This document shows, piece by piece, positions 37,737 through 49,678 of a DNA stretch of 64,000 nt; position 1 is the first letter of the stretch, and the number at the start of each line of letters is the position of its first letter. A model generated the notes under the pieces. It had not been told where the DNA came from, searched no databases, and worked only from the letters and a program-made list of their open reading frames with translations. This stretch comes from Archilochus colubris (taxonomy: Eukaryota > Chordata > Aves > Apodiformes > Trochilidae). The DNA is taken from contig CM041086.1 in assembly GCA_023079485.1 (NCBI GenBank), positions 12,594,401 to 12,658,400 on the forward strand, written 5' to 3'. The position numbers and the translations under genes were made by a program.

Positions 37737-40700
37737 CTGTGAGCAGGGGGATCACAGCTCTAACAGGAACATTGTACTCTACTGGATACACCTTACAAGA
37801 GAGTGACCAAGTTTAGGACCATTGCCAAAAGAGAGAAGAAGGCATCTTACTTAATGGTACAGAAACACCAATTACACCTAACTTGCCCAAGATCACTGTG
37901 GAGAGAGAAGACAGACACAGAATAAAGTCCTTGTTGAGAAGGCTGAAAGAATCCCAAACAAGTTAATCCAGTCCTTGTTGTGACCTTCCAGATTGCATTA
38001 TTTGTACTGAGAGAAGTAAAGAGAGGTTGCTGCCATCAGAGGGAGAAATGCAGGAGAAGCAAGATGTGACCAGTTTATTCTCTACTGAATCCACCTCTTC
38101 CCTCTTCACACCATCTGATGCTACAGAACAAGGACTTTGGGAAGCTTTCCCAGTCTGCTAGAGGCACCCAGCAACTATAAGGGGACCAGGCTGTGATGCA
38201 GCACAGATCATGTTTGCCTAACAGAAACCTTGACTCCTACATGCTGCCCAATGTCCTCCACATCTGTTGACAAACTTAGTTCTAAGAACTCGGAGCAGAG
38301 CTTGGGAAATTGCCTCCCTTTTTCTTCACTTAGTGCTTGCTGACCTCCCAGCAGCCGCTTCAGCTCACACAAGTTCCCAGATTCAAAAGAATTCCAAGTG
38401 ACAAGTTTAGAAGGAAGCATGCAGAAACTATAAGGAAACTGGAGCATTAATATTCTGCACCAAACCCAGCACTGAGAGTCCCAAGTTTCCACTTTCGCTC
38501 TAATTTCTACCACAAGCTTTGTTTATGCAGTGTTCTTATCTAAAAGAAACCAAGCAAAGTGGTGCATGTGTGCACTCAGGCTCACATCTGTGCACAGACT
38601 GAGATCTGCTGACACACCACGAGGCTCTCTAGGTTTTGGGTCCTCCACAGAAGCTGCGATGGAGGAGGTGCTCATTAAAAACAGCAGCCCATCTCTTTAG
38701 TGGTTTCCATTTGTCAGGGTTTGTTGTTCAGAAATCTCAAGGAAATAAATTACAGTTTTCACCCCACACACAAAGGATGAAATGGCAACAGTAATTCTTT
38801 GGTTGTTTTTACAGTATGCTACATGGTGACTCCTGTTCATTTCTTTTCAAACCGTTTCCCCATTCCACTTTTTAAGGCTTTTAATTTTAATACAAACTCC
38901 CTCTCAGGTCTTTTCTTCTTTTCCCAGCACACCACACTTTAAGCTGTTTATTAGTGAAAGATTTTCAGTCTAATATACGGGAGGGAAGCAATACACAATA
39001 AGCACCTTTTTGTTGACACCTTAAACACAAGCAAAAATATTTAAGATGAGAGATGCATGCTGGTTCAAATAATCTATCTTCAGCTCTATTTGATATGGGT
39101 CATGCAGCATTCTTTGTTCTGTTGCTCAATGAGCATCAAAGAATATTTCATTTTGCCTAATTCTCTGTGCATCTTTGCCACCATAACCAGCCATTTGCAC
39201 CATAACCAGCCACTTAAGTTGTCTAAATATGCAATGAACATTAATTCTACAAGGCAGCGTGCAGTCAGCATTCATCTTGCTGAATCGGAGCTTCTACTGG
39301 GCTCAGGTCCTAAACTAAATTCACATCCAGCTAATTTGCCTTGTTCAGCTGAAATTCTACAAGGAATTTGAAACTGAGGTAAGCATGAAGAGAACCTGGT
39401 GGTACCTGTGTTGTGGGAACTAAAAGTAACCCCAAACAATGAGACAGCTTCTGAAATGTCTGAGATTATTACTGACTCAAGAGCCTACCAGCTGCATCAC
39501 AGCAATGCAAGGAAAGACCAAGGGATTGCTCTGAGGGAGCAAAAGGAACCACAACTAAATATAGAGAGCATCTGACAAGGTCACAGCATCAATCTGTAAT
39601 GATTCCTCCAACAGCTGAATGTCAGGGTGCAAAAGAAAAGAAACTATAAAAGTCCCAGATCTCTTGTGATGTGAAAGGGGTAAACTAAGAATCATAAATT
39701 CTTTCAGAATAAACAAACAGCACACTGCCTAGGTGTTTACTTGAGGTTTTGCTCAAGACTGTAATGCTCCCATTAAGAAGTTAAATATCTTTCAAACAGC
39801 AACCAGAGAAGATATCAAGAGCAGTATCTTAGAGCTTCAAAAGGCATCTTACAGTACAACACCAAAACAAAAAAACAGGCTTCAGTGGCAGGCACAAATT
39901 AAAAACACTGTGGATGACCTCTACACAATAACTTCTTCCATTTAATATTTCGGGCTGCAATGATCAGAAGTTATTTTAGTCATGTTAAAGTGGCAATCAG
40001 ACTCAACACTGAGGAAACTGATGGTCTGGCCCCATAGAGAGAATACTGTGGGAGCATTAACACAAAAACCTTTTTCTGCAAGAACTTTCTGATGCAATAG
40101 CTGCATAAAGTAGTGCTCATTAATGGCAAAAAAAACCCACCTGAGTGCAGGAAATGGAAAGATCCTCTGAAATATTCCAAATAGAGATGAAGATTCCAAT
40201 ATCAAAATGCTAACCAGATACAGGCACTCATCTAAATTGCTACTATGAAAATCTGTCAAAAACCTGAGCAGCCCATCTTAACAGATTCATGAACCAAAAG
40301 AGCTACAACTACTCAGCACTGATTAGCAGATCAAGTACTATCAGCTCATGCCACACACTGACCTCCATTCCCTAAGCAACTCACTCACACACAATTCAAG
40401 TTCATTATATCTTCAAATTGGATTTTAAAGCCTTGAATAGTACTCCTCCCTTATTGTAGCAATGCCTGCACTTGCAGAAATGCAGAGAGCAATTGTAGGG
40501 AGGGAAAACAAGAACAAAGTAGCAGGAAAGTTAGCTATTATTTTTTTAAGCCTCATGCCCAGCTGCACCATCAATGATCTACTGATTCAGCACTACCCCG
40601 AGTTCTACAGAGAACTATTGTTCCAGCCTCAGCTTTGCAATATTCTAACTACACATCCCAGGATATATGGATATGCTCATCCAGTATCACAGCTTTTAAA

Positions 40701-42770
40701 TTTGAGCAGTCCAGGCCTTTTACAGACATTCAAAGTGAAATACGTGCTGTGGGAGGAGGATTACAGCTGTACTTCATGCCCCCACGGTTTATGAGGTCAA
40801 CATAATGGATCTATTAATTTACAGTCTTTTTTTCCCCTAGAGTAGGAGCTATTAATATTCTACATATATTTACTTCTGCAGATTGTGGTTTAATCAATAC
40901 AGTACTTTAGGCAATGTGAAGTCTGTCAGACCCAGAGTTTAGAGTGGGGCTTAGCCTCCTACCACTTTGTAGAAGTACTTAAAAGATTACAGAAAAGCCA
41001 TCCGTGGGAGAGAATAAAACATGAAGTCAGTCTACATTTGGAAAGCTAAACATGTACAACAGTACCAGGGAAAAGGAAGTGATTTTAAGAATCAGCTTAA
41101 ATCAGCCTAAGTCCTAGAGCTGACACAGTTACAGCAAGAAAGTTCCCAAGGCAGAGTAAGCCAGAGCTGTAATCACAGCCAGCCCAGGGGAAAGAGGAGC
41201 CCCAGCCATGGGTGACCACAGACACTTCCCAGCACTGAGAAGGTCACTGGGCACTGTCCCAGGAGGGCAGGCTTCTTCTGGGCTGAAATGGACTCAGTGG
41301 AGACTACTCCCCCAGACCCAGTCCAGACAGCCCACCCTGGGATGAGGAAGCTCCACTCAGGAAAAAAAAAAAAAAGACTCTGCACCCTGCTTTTCAGCAC
41401 TCCAGGGGTAAAAAAGCAAGCTGCTGCTGAGAACTCCTGGGCTTCAGAGTCACTGATAAACTCTGTAAATTCCAGAAAACCCATGGTTTCACCTGACTCC
41501 AGCTCTTCAGTTCCTGACCCCCAGAGCAAACCCCACTGCTCAGTTCAGGGTGCTTTAGATGACCTTACCAGTGATCACAGGTCTCTCTACACTCTCAACC
41601 ACAAAAGGAGAAAACATTTCAGATTAAAAGACATGAGAAAAGTCCTTTCTCACCCACACCAATTTCCGAACTCACTCACTGCCCTTCCATCAATAAGGAA
41701 GTCTGTCCAATTCACAGCAGCCTACTCAGAAACATTATTAAGCCAAGAAATGCTTTGCTTCTTTCATACTCATACAACCTTGCTCCCCATGCAGCTTTTG
41801 TAGAAAAAGTTATTAAAAATGGAGAGACAAACAGCTGAAAGAGAGGTCTCAAGAACGAGAGCATACCCCTCTCCTCTACCCCCCATACTGCTGCTGTCTT
41901 TCCCCTCATGTTCCTCAAGCATCAGTATAGAGGTCTTCACTGCAACACAAAACAAGACTTTGGGCTGGGCTGCCATCTGCATGCTGAAATGTTCCCTGCT
42001 TTTACAGAAAAACTGCTTTTAGAGTGTCTTAAAACATTGCTCTTTCTGGGCCCACACAGAAACTGCACTGCAGTTGTTCCAAGTGTCAGTGGTACTGACT
42101 TTCTATCTGCCCCTGTGTACATTCACACCTCTGCAATACTCACACAGTAACAATATCTGCACTGTTCACGGCAAACCGGGTCCCCACTCACTCCTGCATG
42201 GAAGTGAAACAAGCACCAAGACAACACTGCTCTGCATACAATGTGCTAGAATTTCATTCCCTGGTCTCATTCATGGCCACATGCTTCTCTAACTAATACA
42301 TAAGGCTCAAAGATGATAGAATTAACAGAAGAAGAAAACATATCAGCTGTTAGACCTCTTATAAAACACTCTTCCAGTTTTCCACTTAGAAAACACAGTT
42401 CCAGGGAAGTGAGACAGGGCACTTTGCTTTCACTGTATTCTGCACCATCTCATAGTACTTTAAAGTGATAAATACATCCTTGATGAAGATTTTTTTTTCC
42501 CTTACATAACCAGATGCTAGCCTTTACCTATATGTATTTTCCCAAATTTTTCTGGGTGAAAATAAGAATTTAATTAAACAAGCAAACAAAAAACCATACC
42601 CTTCAGAATTTGAGGATTATGAGAAACTGTTTATAGAACATTACTTTCAGATATTTTGTGGAAATCTCCTAAACAAGGGGGTTTGTTCTGATGCAGGCCA
42701 CAGTACAATTAAAATATGTACTCATGTGCCCCGGAATCACTCTGCCAAACAGACACCCCAGTTAATTTAC
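37737..42770. other. No gene seen; presumed intron
   Basis: This is unique sequence with a 19-bp tandem duplication at 39,174-39,215. Minus-strand donor matches near 41,461 and 41,566 lack good acceptors. The 171-codon plus frame 41,288-41,803 and the 118-codon minus frame across it have no motif or splice context. Confidence 0.5.
39174..39215. repeat. Two-copy 19-bp tandem duplication
   Basis: CCATAACCAGCCATTTGCA is followed immediately by a second copy with one change near its end (CCATAACCAGCCACTT). It is a local replication-slippage duplication with no visible function. Confidence 0.85.
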
Positions 42771-42817
42771 CTGCTAAATACAGCAGTGGGAAGAGGAGGA
42801 ACTGCCTTTCTTTTAGG
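42771..42817 (-). other. Candidate 47-nt exon
   Basis: It has one of the strongest acceptors in the window on the minus strand: a CTAAT branch-like motif followed by CTTTTCCTTTCCAG. A good donor (TAGCAG, then GTAAATTA) closes it after 47 bases. Two frames are open (PKRKAVPPLPTAVFS or LKERQFLLFPLLYLA). Its phase does not fit the neighbouring candidate at 42,948-43,050, where joining would give a stop after one codon. It could be an alternative 5' UTR exon of the CpG-island transcript, or a decoy. Confidence 0.25.
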
Positions 42818-42947
42818 CTGGAAAGGAAAAGATTAGCCAAAGAACCCCTGCAGAAGTTTCCAACAGGCAGCTTTGTTTCCTCCCACCAGCTTTGCTACTG
42901 TGCACAACACAACCCCCTTTCCTCCACTGATCACAGCAGGGGCTCAC

Positions 42948-43050
42948 CTAGGTCAAGCACTAGATGTGAGAAGAAACCTTGACCATCAAGGCCAGGAAAA
43001 AGATTGTCATTATTTTCAGCAAGGGCAAGATCTCTTCCCTTTGTCTTCTT
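42948..43050 (-). other. Candidate 103-nt exon
   Basis: The minus-strand acceptor is TTTAAACTACCTTCAG and the donor GACCTAG, then GTGAGCC. One frame is open throughout (KKTKGRDLALAENNDN, then LFPGLDGQGFFSHLVLDL), starting in phase 0 and ending in phase 1. The other two frames stop. It lies within the proposed first intron. Phases do not match any neighbouring candidate, so it is either an isolated alternative or UTR exon or chance. Confidence 0.22.
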
Positions 43051-44040
43051 CTGAAGGTAGTTTAAAGGAATATTTGTTTTTTGTTGGACTCCCTGAAAAA
43101 CAAATGGCCTCTTAAAGCACCTCTTTATTTTGTGATACCATTTAAATGTTCACTTTCCTTTCCAGCACTGAAGACTTGATAAATAGCTCAGACTCACATT
43201 GTTTGAGGAAAGCTTAGAAAGGGAAAGCAGCCATGGTTTCCCACACAGTCGTTTAAGGCTGGTTAATAGTTGTTCATGATTTAGCATCCCTTGATATTTT
43301 CAGTATGAGCCTCAGCCTGAAGTGAGAGATTATTCAGAGCCCCAGTGTTTTGTAGAGCAAGAAAAGTCCATACATTATGAATGCTTTATTTGTAGTTCTT
43401 ATTGTGAGGACAAATTCTCAGACCTTTGTCTCAGACAAGCAGGTCAAGGCCAGCTGCCCCATCCATCCCTGGCAGCTTCCCACCTCAGCCAGCCCCAGCC
43501 TGCAAGGATGACTGGCTAAACAGGGCACAGACATATCCTTGGAACTTTACCTCCAGTCTCCCAAAAGCATCTCAATCTAGGACATACACAAATTGGATTC
43601 AACAGCCTCTCTCTTCCAAATGCCACATAGAAAACACCGCTCTCTGTAGCCTTAACTGGGTAATTATAACATGTACCCTTCTCTCCCCAGGAAACAGCTG
43701 CAGTCAGTCAGGGAACAAATTACTCTGCCTGTGCAAGCAAACCAAGTCCCTTTACAGATCCATCCCAGCCAGTGAGCCTCACCTGGATGCTCCGGTATCT
43801 CTGAATGTGCCCATTTCCTCCCCCTTGCTCCCCAGCATCCTGCCTGCATCCCTGCTGGATTCCTCACACACACACAGCCTCCATCCACCAGCTGCCCATT
43901 GCTTCCACAGGGAACTGAAGCCAGCAGCTGCCCTATACCTCCATACACACACACTCCTAAACCCTCCGTGGCTCAAGCTTGCCATAGGGTGGCAAGGCAC
44001 AACACCCATGAGATCCTGAGCCCAGCAAGTGCCCTCTTAC
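43051..44040. other. No gene seen
   Basis: A 26-nt pseudo-exon-like segment sits at 43,551-43,576 on the minus strand (acceptor GTATGTCCTAG, donor CTGGAG then GTAAAG). It brings an immediate stop in the phase offered by its neighbour. The 197-codon plus-strand frame 43,426-44,019 is the longest in the window. It is proline/serine-rich with no motif, and I treat it as chance. Confidence 0.45.
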
Positions 44041-44110
44041 CTGCCTCTGCTTCCTTGCTCCTTTGCAGCCTGGATTCCTCTGGGTTGAAGGCTGCCAAGT
44101 CCAGCTTCTT
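44041..44110 (-). other. Candidate 70-nt exon, all frames open
   Basis: On the minus strand GAGACCTGTGCCTCAG could act as an acceptor and AGGCAG, then GTAAGAGG, is a perfect donor. All three frames across the 70 bases are open, so coding frame cannot be inferred. One reads KKLDLAAFNPEESRLQRSKE. The frame also continues upstream without a stop through EEEEVSWFVGNWRPVPQ to 44,212. It lies 2.7 kb downstream of the CpG-island donor, a likely place for a second 5' exon. I cannot identify a protein. Confidence 0.3.
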
Positions 44111-46289
44111 CTGAGGCACAGGTCTCCAGTTTCCAACGAACCAGGAAACCTCCTCCTCCTCCTTCTCCCACACTGCCAGTCCCTGCCTGATCAGAAGTGA
44201 TCTGTGCCACAAGAATAGTCTTTCTGCTAAGCTTGACTTCTCCCTACCAGTCTGTGAATCCCTCCTGACCTTCTTAGGCTCTTTTGTGATCCGACTTTTC
44301 TTTGGAGTGTGCCCAGTCCCCCCACATCAGTTCCCAATTGCTTTGGCTACTGCACTGCTTCCAAGTGCAGCCACTAGACTGGCAGCCCTGGAGATTAAAA
44401 GGCTTTCCATTGCTCTGCTCCATGAGACACAAAGCAGTTCAGACAAAGCTGGCTGATGCCACCTGTGCACAGGGGCTCCAGCAGCTGCATGGCATCTACT
44501 AAAATTGACTCAAGTTGGCTAAGTGCATTAATGTGGCACACCTGGTCCTTTTTGTTACCTCTTGTGCAAGCAAAACTTCCTCACTTCTCGCTCCCTCCCC
44601 CCATATTACTGCTAAAGCATCAGTAATCAAACAATTTGAAGGGAAATCTATGAGTCTCCAGGTACTGTGAAAATAAAAGGGTGGTCTGCAAAGAACTCCT
44701 GAGCCTTACAAAAAGAACAAGCAAAGATTCTTGTCTCCTCCTGTGCTCACTTGCAGCTCAAGCAGAGAGGTGAGTATAAGGAAGTCTTGCTATCAGCTAA
44801 CATCCCTGCATGTTCCCAGGTGGCCAAGCTTCCTTGGTACCAGGGCTGGAATTGCATGTGCACCCACACGTACAGAGTATGTGCTCTCCAGCAACCTTGG
44901 CCACCAAACAGAAAGCTTTAGTCCAGTAGAGGAAGGTCTCCTCCTTGCTGGAGGTGCAAGCTGCTGCCTAGCAACACAAGTGCTCTGCAGGGAGGTCAGA
45001 GTGTGTCCCCATCCTCCCACTGCAAGAGGTCCCCAATGCACAAACATCCTCAGTCATTTATTGGAATGCCATCCTGCACATCACCAATTACAACACCTGC
45101 TTAACCACAGAGTCGGCAAATCCTGATGAGCGTCACCTGTGCCTTGGTGAACTGCCAAGAGTCTTCATTTCTCATATTTGTAGGACATGTATTAGATCCC
45201 ACTGCCTTACAGAGCCCTCAATCCCAAATCCCAGCCTGTTTCTCTGTCTCCTCCTCAACCACTCGTCTATAGCAAAGCAAGAACTTGACTCGCTGTCCAA
45301 CAGCTTCCTCCCCAGACTTAACCTCCCTCCCTGGGTCTGCCATGAGCAAAGAAAGCTTTTCAGCCACCATGTCCTCCTCAAAGCTGGCCCACTCCCACCT
45401 CCACAGGAAAGCCCCTTCTCCTGCCCTACACAGCAGCAGAGCAGGCAGTCAGCAGCTCTTACAGCTGAGATATCTGACAGACATCACAGACCCCCAGGCA
45501 GCTGCACAGCTTTATCACTGCTAAGAAATAACCTCGTTTCTTAAGGACAAACAACAAGCACTTTGGGTTACTGCTTCTCTTGGGGCATGACTGCAACCAC
45601 GCTCACTCAGCACCTGGCACCCTGAAACACCCCTTCCCCACCACCACCACCACCCTTTCCTGCTCCTGCACAGCCAGCAGTCTGCCTTGCCTTGCACTGA
45701 CCTTTAACAATTCTCTGAAAAGCCTCAAAACTGCAGGCACAGACCCCACACATACTCTAAAAATATGGGTTTTTTTAAACAATCGGGTTAAAACCAAGAG
45801 AGTATAAATACTGCAGAGAAGCACAAGAAAGTGCCAGTTGCTGGCAGGATGGATTTTTCCTCACAGTACAAGCCTAAATTTTGGTGTTAACTCAACAGGA
45901 GAGATTGCCCAAAGCACATGGATATTACCGTAACTTTGAGAAAACTGCAGCTTACAGTATTTTCCACCAGAAACTTCAGATTCTTTGAACCTTAGCAGAG
46001 AAAGCAGCCCAGTGAGAGACTCTCTAAAAACAGCCAGTTAACCAAGTGCTCAAGAGAGGTTTTGTGCCCTTTAGCTTGTTTCCATCAAATGAAGCCAGGG
46101 AAGCCTTATTACCACAAAACTTCGGGAAGCACCTAGAGATTTCCGAGTCGCCCAACACCCAGGACACCATCGCGGTACTTGAGAGCAGCCAAGCTCCAAA
46201 GAACCGGTACCTTTCCAACAGGCTCCACCAAGCTGCAACATTCCCAAAAAACAAGTCCTTGCTCGGGTTTGTTTTCAATCCCCGGCACT
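44111..46289. other. No gene seen; promoter-proximal intron
   Basis: Unique sequence that becomes more GC-rich toward the CpG island. A plus-strand pair near 44,756-44,769 (strong acceptor CTCACTTGCAG, donor AGAG then GTGAGT) encloses only 13 bases and is probably a decoy. The frames of 75-131 codons have no motif. Confidence 0.5.
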
Positions 46290-46773
46290 AAGGCTTTTCC
46301 TGGGGAGCCCCACACGCGTTCGCAGCGCTATGTGAGAGCCCCTTCACACTAACCGAGACCTCCCGTCGTGGACAGACAGAACCCTGGTGGTGCTGGTGTC
46401 TCTTCAGCCGCAGGGCCCGATCCCGGGAACCGCGGAGCCGCCGTGCCGACACGAACGACCTCGGGCAGCCGCTCTCTGAGGACCGGCGGGGAGCCCGGGA
46501 CGGACGGGGAGCCGGAGCTGCGGAGGGTCCCTGCCGGGGGTCCCTGGGGAGCTCCCCGACAGCAGCGGTTTTCCCGGGATCCCGCCGCCCGTCCCGGCTC
46601 CGCGGAGCTGAGGGAGCGGCGGGGCAGCCCCTCAGCCCCGTCCCGCACACGGCGGGGGCAGCACCGAGGGGATACTCGTTACACCCGAACTTTTCTTTTC
46701 CTGAGGCAAGCGGTAAACAAAAAAATTTAAATCAAATAAATAAATAAAACGAAATGAGAGCGCCAGGGCTTAC

Positions 46774-47200
46774 CTCTTTGTCGGCTTCACTCTAGGTCTC
46801 CATACCGACCCTGCCCCGTCCCAAGCCGGCGGGCTGCAGGCGTGAGGCTGTGAAAGCTGCGAGTGCCCGTGCCGCTAAGGGGGCGGCGCGAGACGCCCGC
46901 TCGTCCGGCCGTCTCTGCGGAGGAGCGGGCGCTGCCCCCCGTCGAATTCCGGCGGGGCAGCCGGGGGCAGTTCGTTCGGCGGAGCCGCTGCGGAGAGGCG
47001 GGAGCCGAGCGGACCGGACCGGGACGGCGCTGCCGCCGCCGACGGCCCCGCACGCGGCAGGTGCGCCCGCCCGCCCCGCGCAGTGAGACGACGCAGCGCC
47101 CCCTGGCGGCCGCACTGCGCCTCTGCCCGCCCACCGCCCCGGGCCCCGCGGCGGAGCCCCCCCCACAGCCCCGCACCTCCCCGCAGCCCCGCACCGCAGC
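46774..47200 (-). other. Probable non-coding first exon (5' UTR)
   Basis: The minus strand within the CpG island ends in AAAGAG followed by GTAAGCCC at 46,774, a consensus splice donor. Just upstream is ATGGAGACCTAG, a three-codon upstream ORF, and every frame meets a stop between about 46,790 and 46,880. The exon is therefore likely untranslated, with translation beginning in a later exon; the signal-peptide exon at 34.8 kb is the best candidate. The 5' end is not visible in sequence, and 47,200 is only a guess from the centre of the island. Confidence 0.5.
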
Positions 47201-47271
47201 GGCGGAGAGCTCCGAGCTTTCCAGCCCCGCGCCGCACCGGGTCCTGAGGTGGCAAAATGCCGCCGCCGAAG

Positions 47272-47308
47272 CCCCTAATGCCCCGTAAATCCCCTAATGC
47301 CCCATGAA
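47272..47308. repeat. Short tandem duplication in CpG island
   Basis: CCCCTAATGCCCCGTAAAT is followed directly by CCCCTAATGCCCCATGAA, a near-exact 18-19-bp duplication. On the plus strand a 16-codon ORF (MPPPKPLMPRKSPNAP) starting at 47,257 runs through it. Confidence 0.85.
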
Positions 47309-47700
47309 GCCCAAAGGGGCTGTCGCGGCGCCGGTGAGGGGCCGCTCACGTCGAGCCGCTCTCGGCAGAAAGAACGGCCGAGAAATGTCCTGAGGAGCTG
47401 CGGGAGCGCCCAGCCAGGGCTGCCGGAGTACAAGGAGGAGCCGGTACCGCCGAACCCGGGCTTGCAAGGCTCCGAGCTGAAAAGACGGCATGGAAACAGC
47501 CTCGAGCCGGTACCAGCGGATTGTGCCCGCCACACCGGGGGCCGGGGCACCGGCGGGGAGCACGGGAGACACCTCTGGAGCCCGGCCCCGAGCCGCTGCC
47601 CTTTGTGCCGCTCCTCACAGGTCGAACGCTGCTCGGCCTCCGGCTGCCGGCACAACTTGTCTCGGTTCGGTGTCAGTGAAGAGGTGCAGCTCATCCCAGG

Positions 47701-49510
47701 GGTTACAGCGCTTCCACCGAAGCCGCTTTCAAACCCACTGCACGTTTGCCTAACATCATGAGCACCAATTTAACCAAGTTGCCTTGAAATGGACCAAGTT
47801 TCTTTTCCTGAACTCAGTAACTCTTCTTCTGCTGCGTTTCTGCTTCTGACACGGCACATCCATGCTTTCTACAGCTCGGTAATGGTATTTTTAGTTTCCC
47901 TCTGCTGCTTTTTATTCGCTTTTCAAGCTCTTTGAATAGCTCCGTGCAGAATATAATGTACTTCTGCATTTTGCTCCTCTTCATAGGAGGACCCTGTCAG
48001 GCAGCTGAAATACAGGCAGAAAAATCACGGGCCATATTTCTGCAAGTGCACTTCACCCTCACATAAGCAACATGACTTCTCAGTGCCATTGCTTGGACTG
48101 CCCCATGCTGTGTCACCCAGTGTGTGAATGTCCCTCCTGCAAACACCAAACAACGCAGCACTGAGAAGCTCATAACCTAAACACATGAGCAGCATCCAGG
48201 CAGTCACAGGAAGGTGACTTCCCTGGGAGACCCTCACCACAGAAGTTAGCATCCCTTCAGCATCCTCCTGAGCAGAGCCAGGTCCTGCACAGGCACACGG
48301 AACCCCCCTCAGCAACACATCAGTGTCAGCATCTTTATAATTATTGATGTCAAAGCTGAGAAAACTCAGCTCTGCTTTCAGGTCCTCACCTCATACACAG
48401 AGCTGACAATAAGAAACGTTGCCTTGTTACCTATAAACAAAGCAAATCTGAACTAGATGTGGTACAGGGACAGCAAAATAGCAGCATTTTTAGTAATTTC
48501 TCTGAATGTTACCATACTTGAAAACCTCTTGTGACTTGAGGAGGTGCTGGGGATGAACAGCTTGCAGCCACTTGGCTCTGCAAGGTGAGGCCGAGAACAA
48601 CAAAGCACAATGACTTTTCCCAATCGCAGCTGTGGAGAGGGCTCAGGAGCACACAAGGTGTTTTCACATACAGTAAATGAGCAAAACCATTGTACAGAAG
48701 GCATGTGACAGAAAAAAGAAAAAAAAATCAAGAAACTAGCCCATTTTTACTGCCTGTATAAATATTTTAACTAATTAGAAAGCATCACTATGTTGCCAGG
48801 CTGGAGACCTTGCTTCTTGGTGTGATACAGACTTCTTCACCAAGATGCTAATACCTTTGCTGCAATTTATAACCTCTGACACTTCAGCTACTCTTTCATT
48901 TCCCCTGGCATGTTTACAGTGCAAAAGTGCTATTTTTTAAATTATTTATCTAGTCACTTACTGAAGTCACTTTTTTTATGCTGAATTAAAAGATTTAAAG
49001 CCCAGAAATAAAACATCCCAATTTGAAATACACAGTTAGGTGAAGCCATATTTAATGCTACTTTAGCTTTATATTTGAAGTTTTAATGAATAGATAAAGC
49101 AGTATCATTAGACATTCTTCAGCATTTTATAATAAGTAAAAAAAATTTTGATTATTATGCTACACTGTAGGAATGTTTACATTACTCATAGAAAAAAGGG
49201 GAATACACCACTGACTTTTTTTAAAACTGATTTAATGTTCCTTATTCTGATCTCATCTCAGCCCATTCTGGAAAATAATCCATTTCACAGACAAGGGTTA
49301 TATGCTATACAGCTGCCAGTCTTTAGGTAGGCTCAACCAGTAATGAAAAGGGGAACGTGGCATTAACACAGTGCAGAATCAGATCAGCCTCCAGAGCAAC
49401 TGCCCTGCACCGAACCTTGCACTAATTCCTGGTCTATCTCTACAAAAGTAATGAGAGCTGCTTTGACCTTTTTCTGACCTTTTTGGTTGTTTTTTTCATA
49501 GGTGTTGTAA
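47701..49510. other. Intergenic spacer upstream of the CpG island
   Basis: The sequence returns to AT-rich unique DNA. Strong minus-strand acceptor/donor pairs enclose only 13 and 30 bases (near 48,389-48,401 and 48,236-48,268) and look like decoys. The block 48,760-49,130 is very AT-rich with TAATTAG and TAAATTATTTAT motifs. Confidence 0.5.
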
Positions 49511-49514
49511 AGAA

Positions 49515-49678
49515 GCCTGGGGACCCCAACTGAGACATCTCCATCCCTGGAGATATTTAAAAAGAGACTGGATGTGGCACTCAGTGCCATGGTCTAGCAA
49601 CCGCAACGGTGGTTCAAGGGTTGGACTTGATGATCTCTGAGGTCCCTTCCAACCCAGCCAATTCTATGATTCTATGAT
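49515..49678 (+). repeat. CR1 LINE 3' end with intact terminal repeats
   Basis: Plus-strand CR1 tail: CATCTCCATCCCTGGAGATA, then GGTTGGACTTGATGATCTC, TCCCTTCCAACCCAGCCAA and finally two tandem copies of ATTCTATGAT. It is 5'-truncated to about 165 bp. The preserved terminal repeats mark the true 3' end of the insertion. It is the only plus-oriented CR1 here and looks younger than the others. Confidence 0.97.

Larger units (their letters stand above)
46290..47700. promoter_or_regulatory. CpG island, probable promoter
   Basis: About 1.4 kb of very GC-rich, CpG-dense sequence stands out sharply from an AT-rich background. It contains several GC-box-like motifs (GGGGGCGGCG near 46,878, CCGCCCGTCCC near 46,584, CCCGCCCCGCG near 47,069). 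There is no TATA box at an obvious position. CpG islands of this length in birds usually mark the promoters of broadly expressed or developmental genes. A perfect minus-strand donor at its lower edge argues for minus-strand transcription. Plus-strand donor-like sites (GCCG then GTGAGG at 47,330; GGCAG then GTGCGC at 47,057) leave bidirectional activity open. Many overlapping frames here reflect lack of AT-rich stops and are not evidence for protein. Confidence 0.9.

Noticed and set aside
43426..44019. Longest plus-strand open frame, 197 codons
   Set aside because: It has no domain, no matching splice sites and a composition that follows local base content. A strong minus-strand donor sits beside its end. 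Treated as chance.
46288..47761. Many overlapping 75-154-codon frames on both strands
   Set aside because: The CpG island's GC content removes AT-rich stop codons. None has a domain, and the minus-strand exon there appears untranslated.
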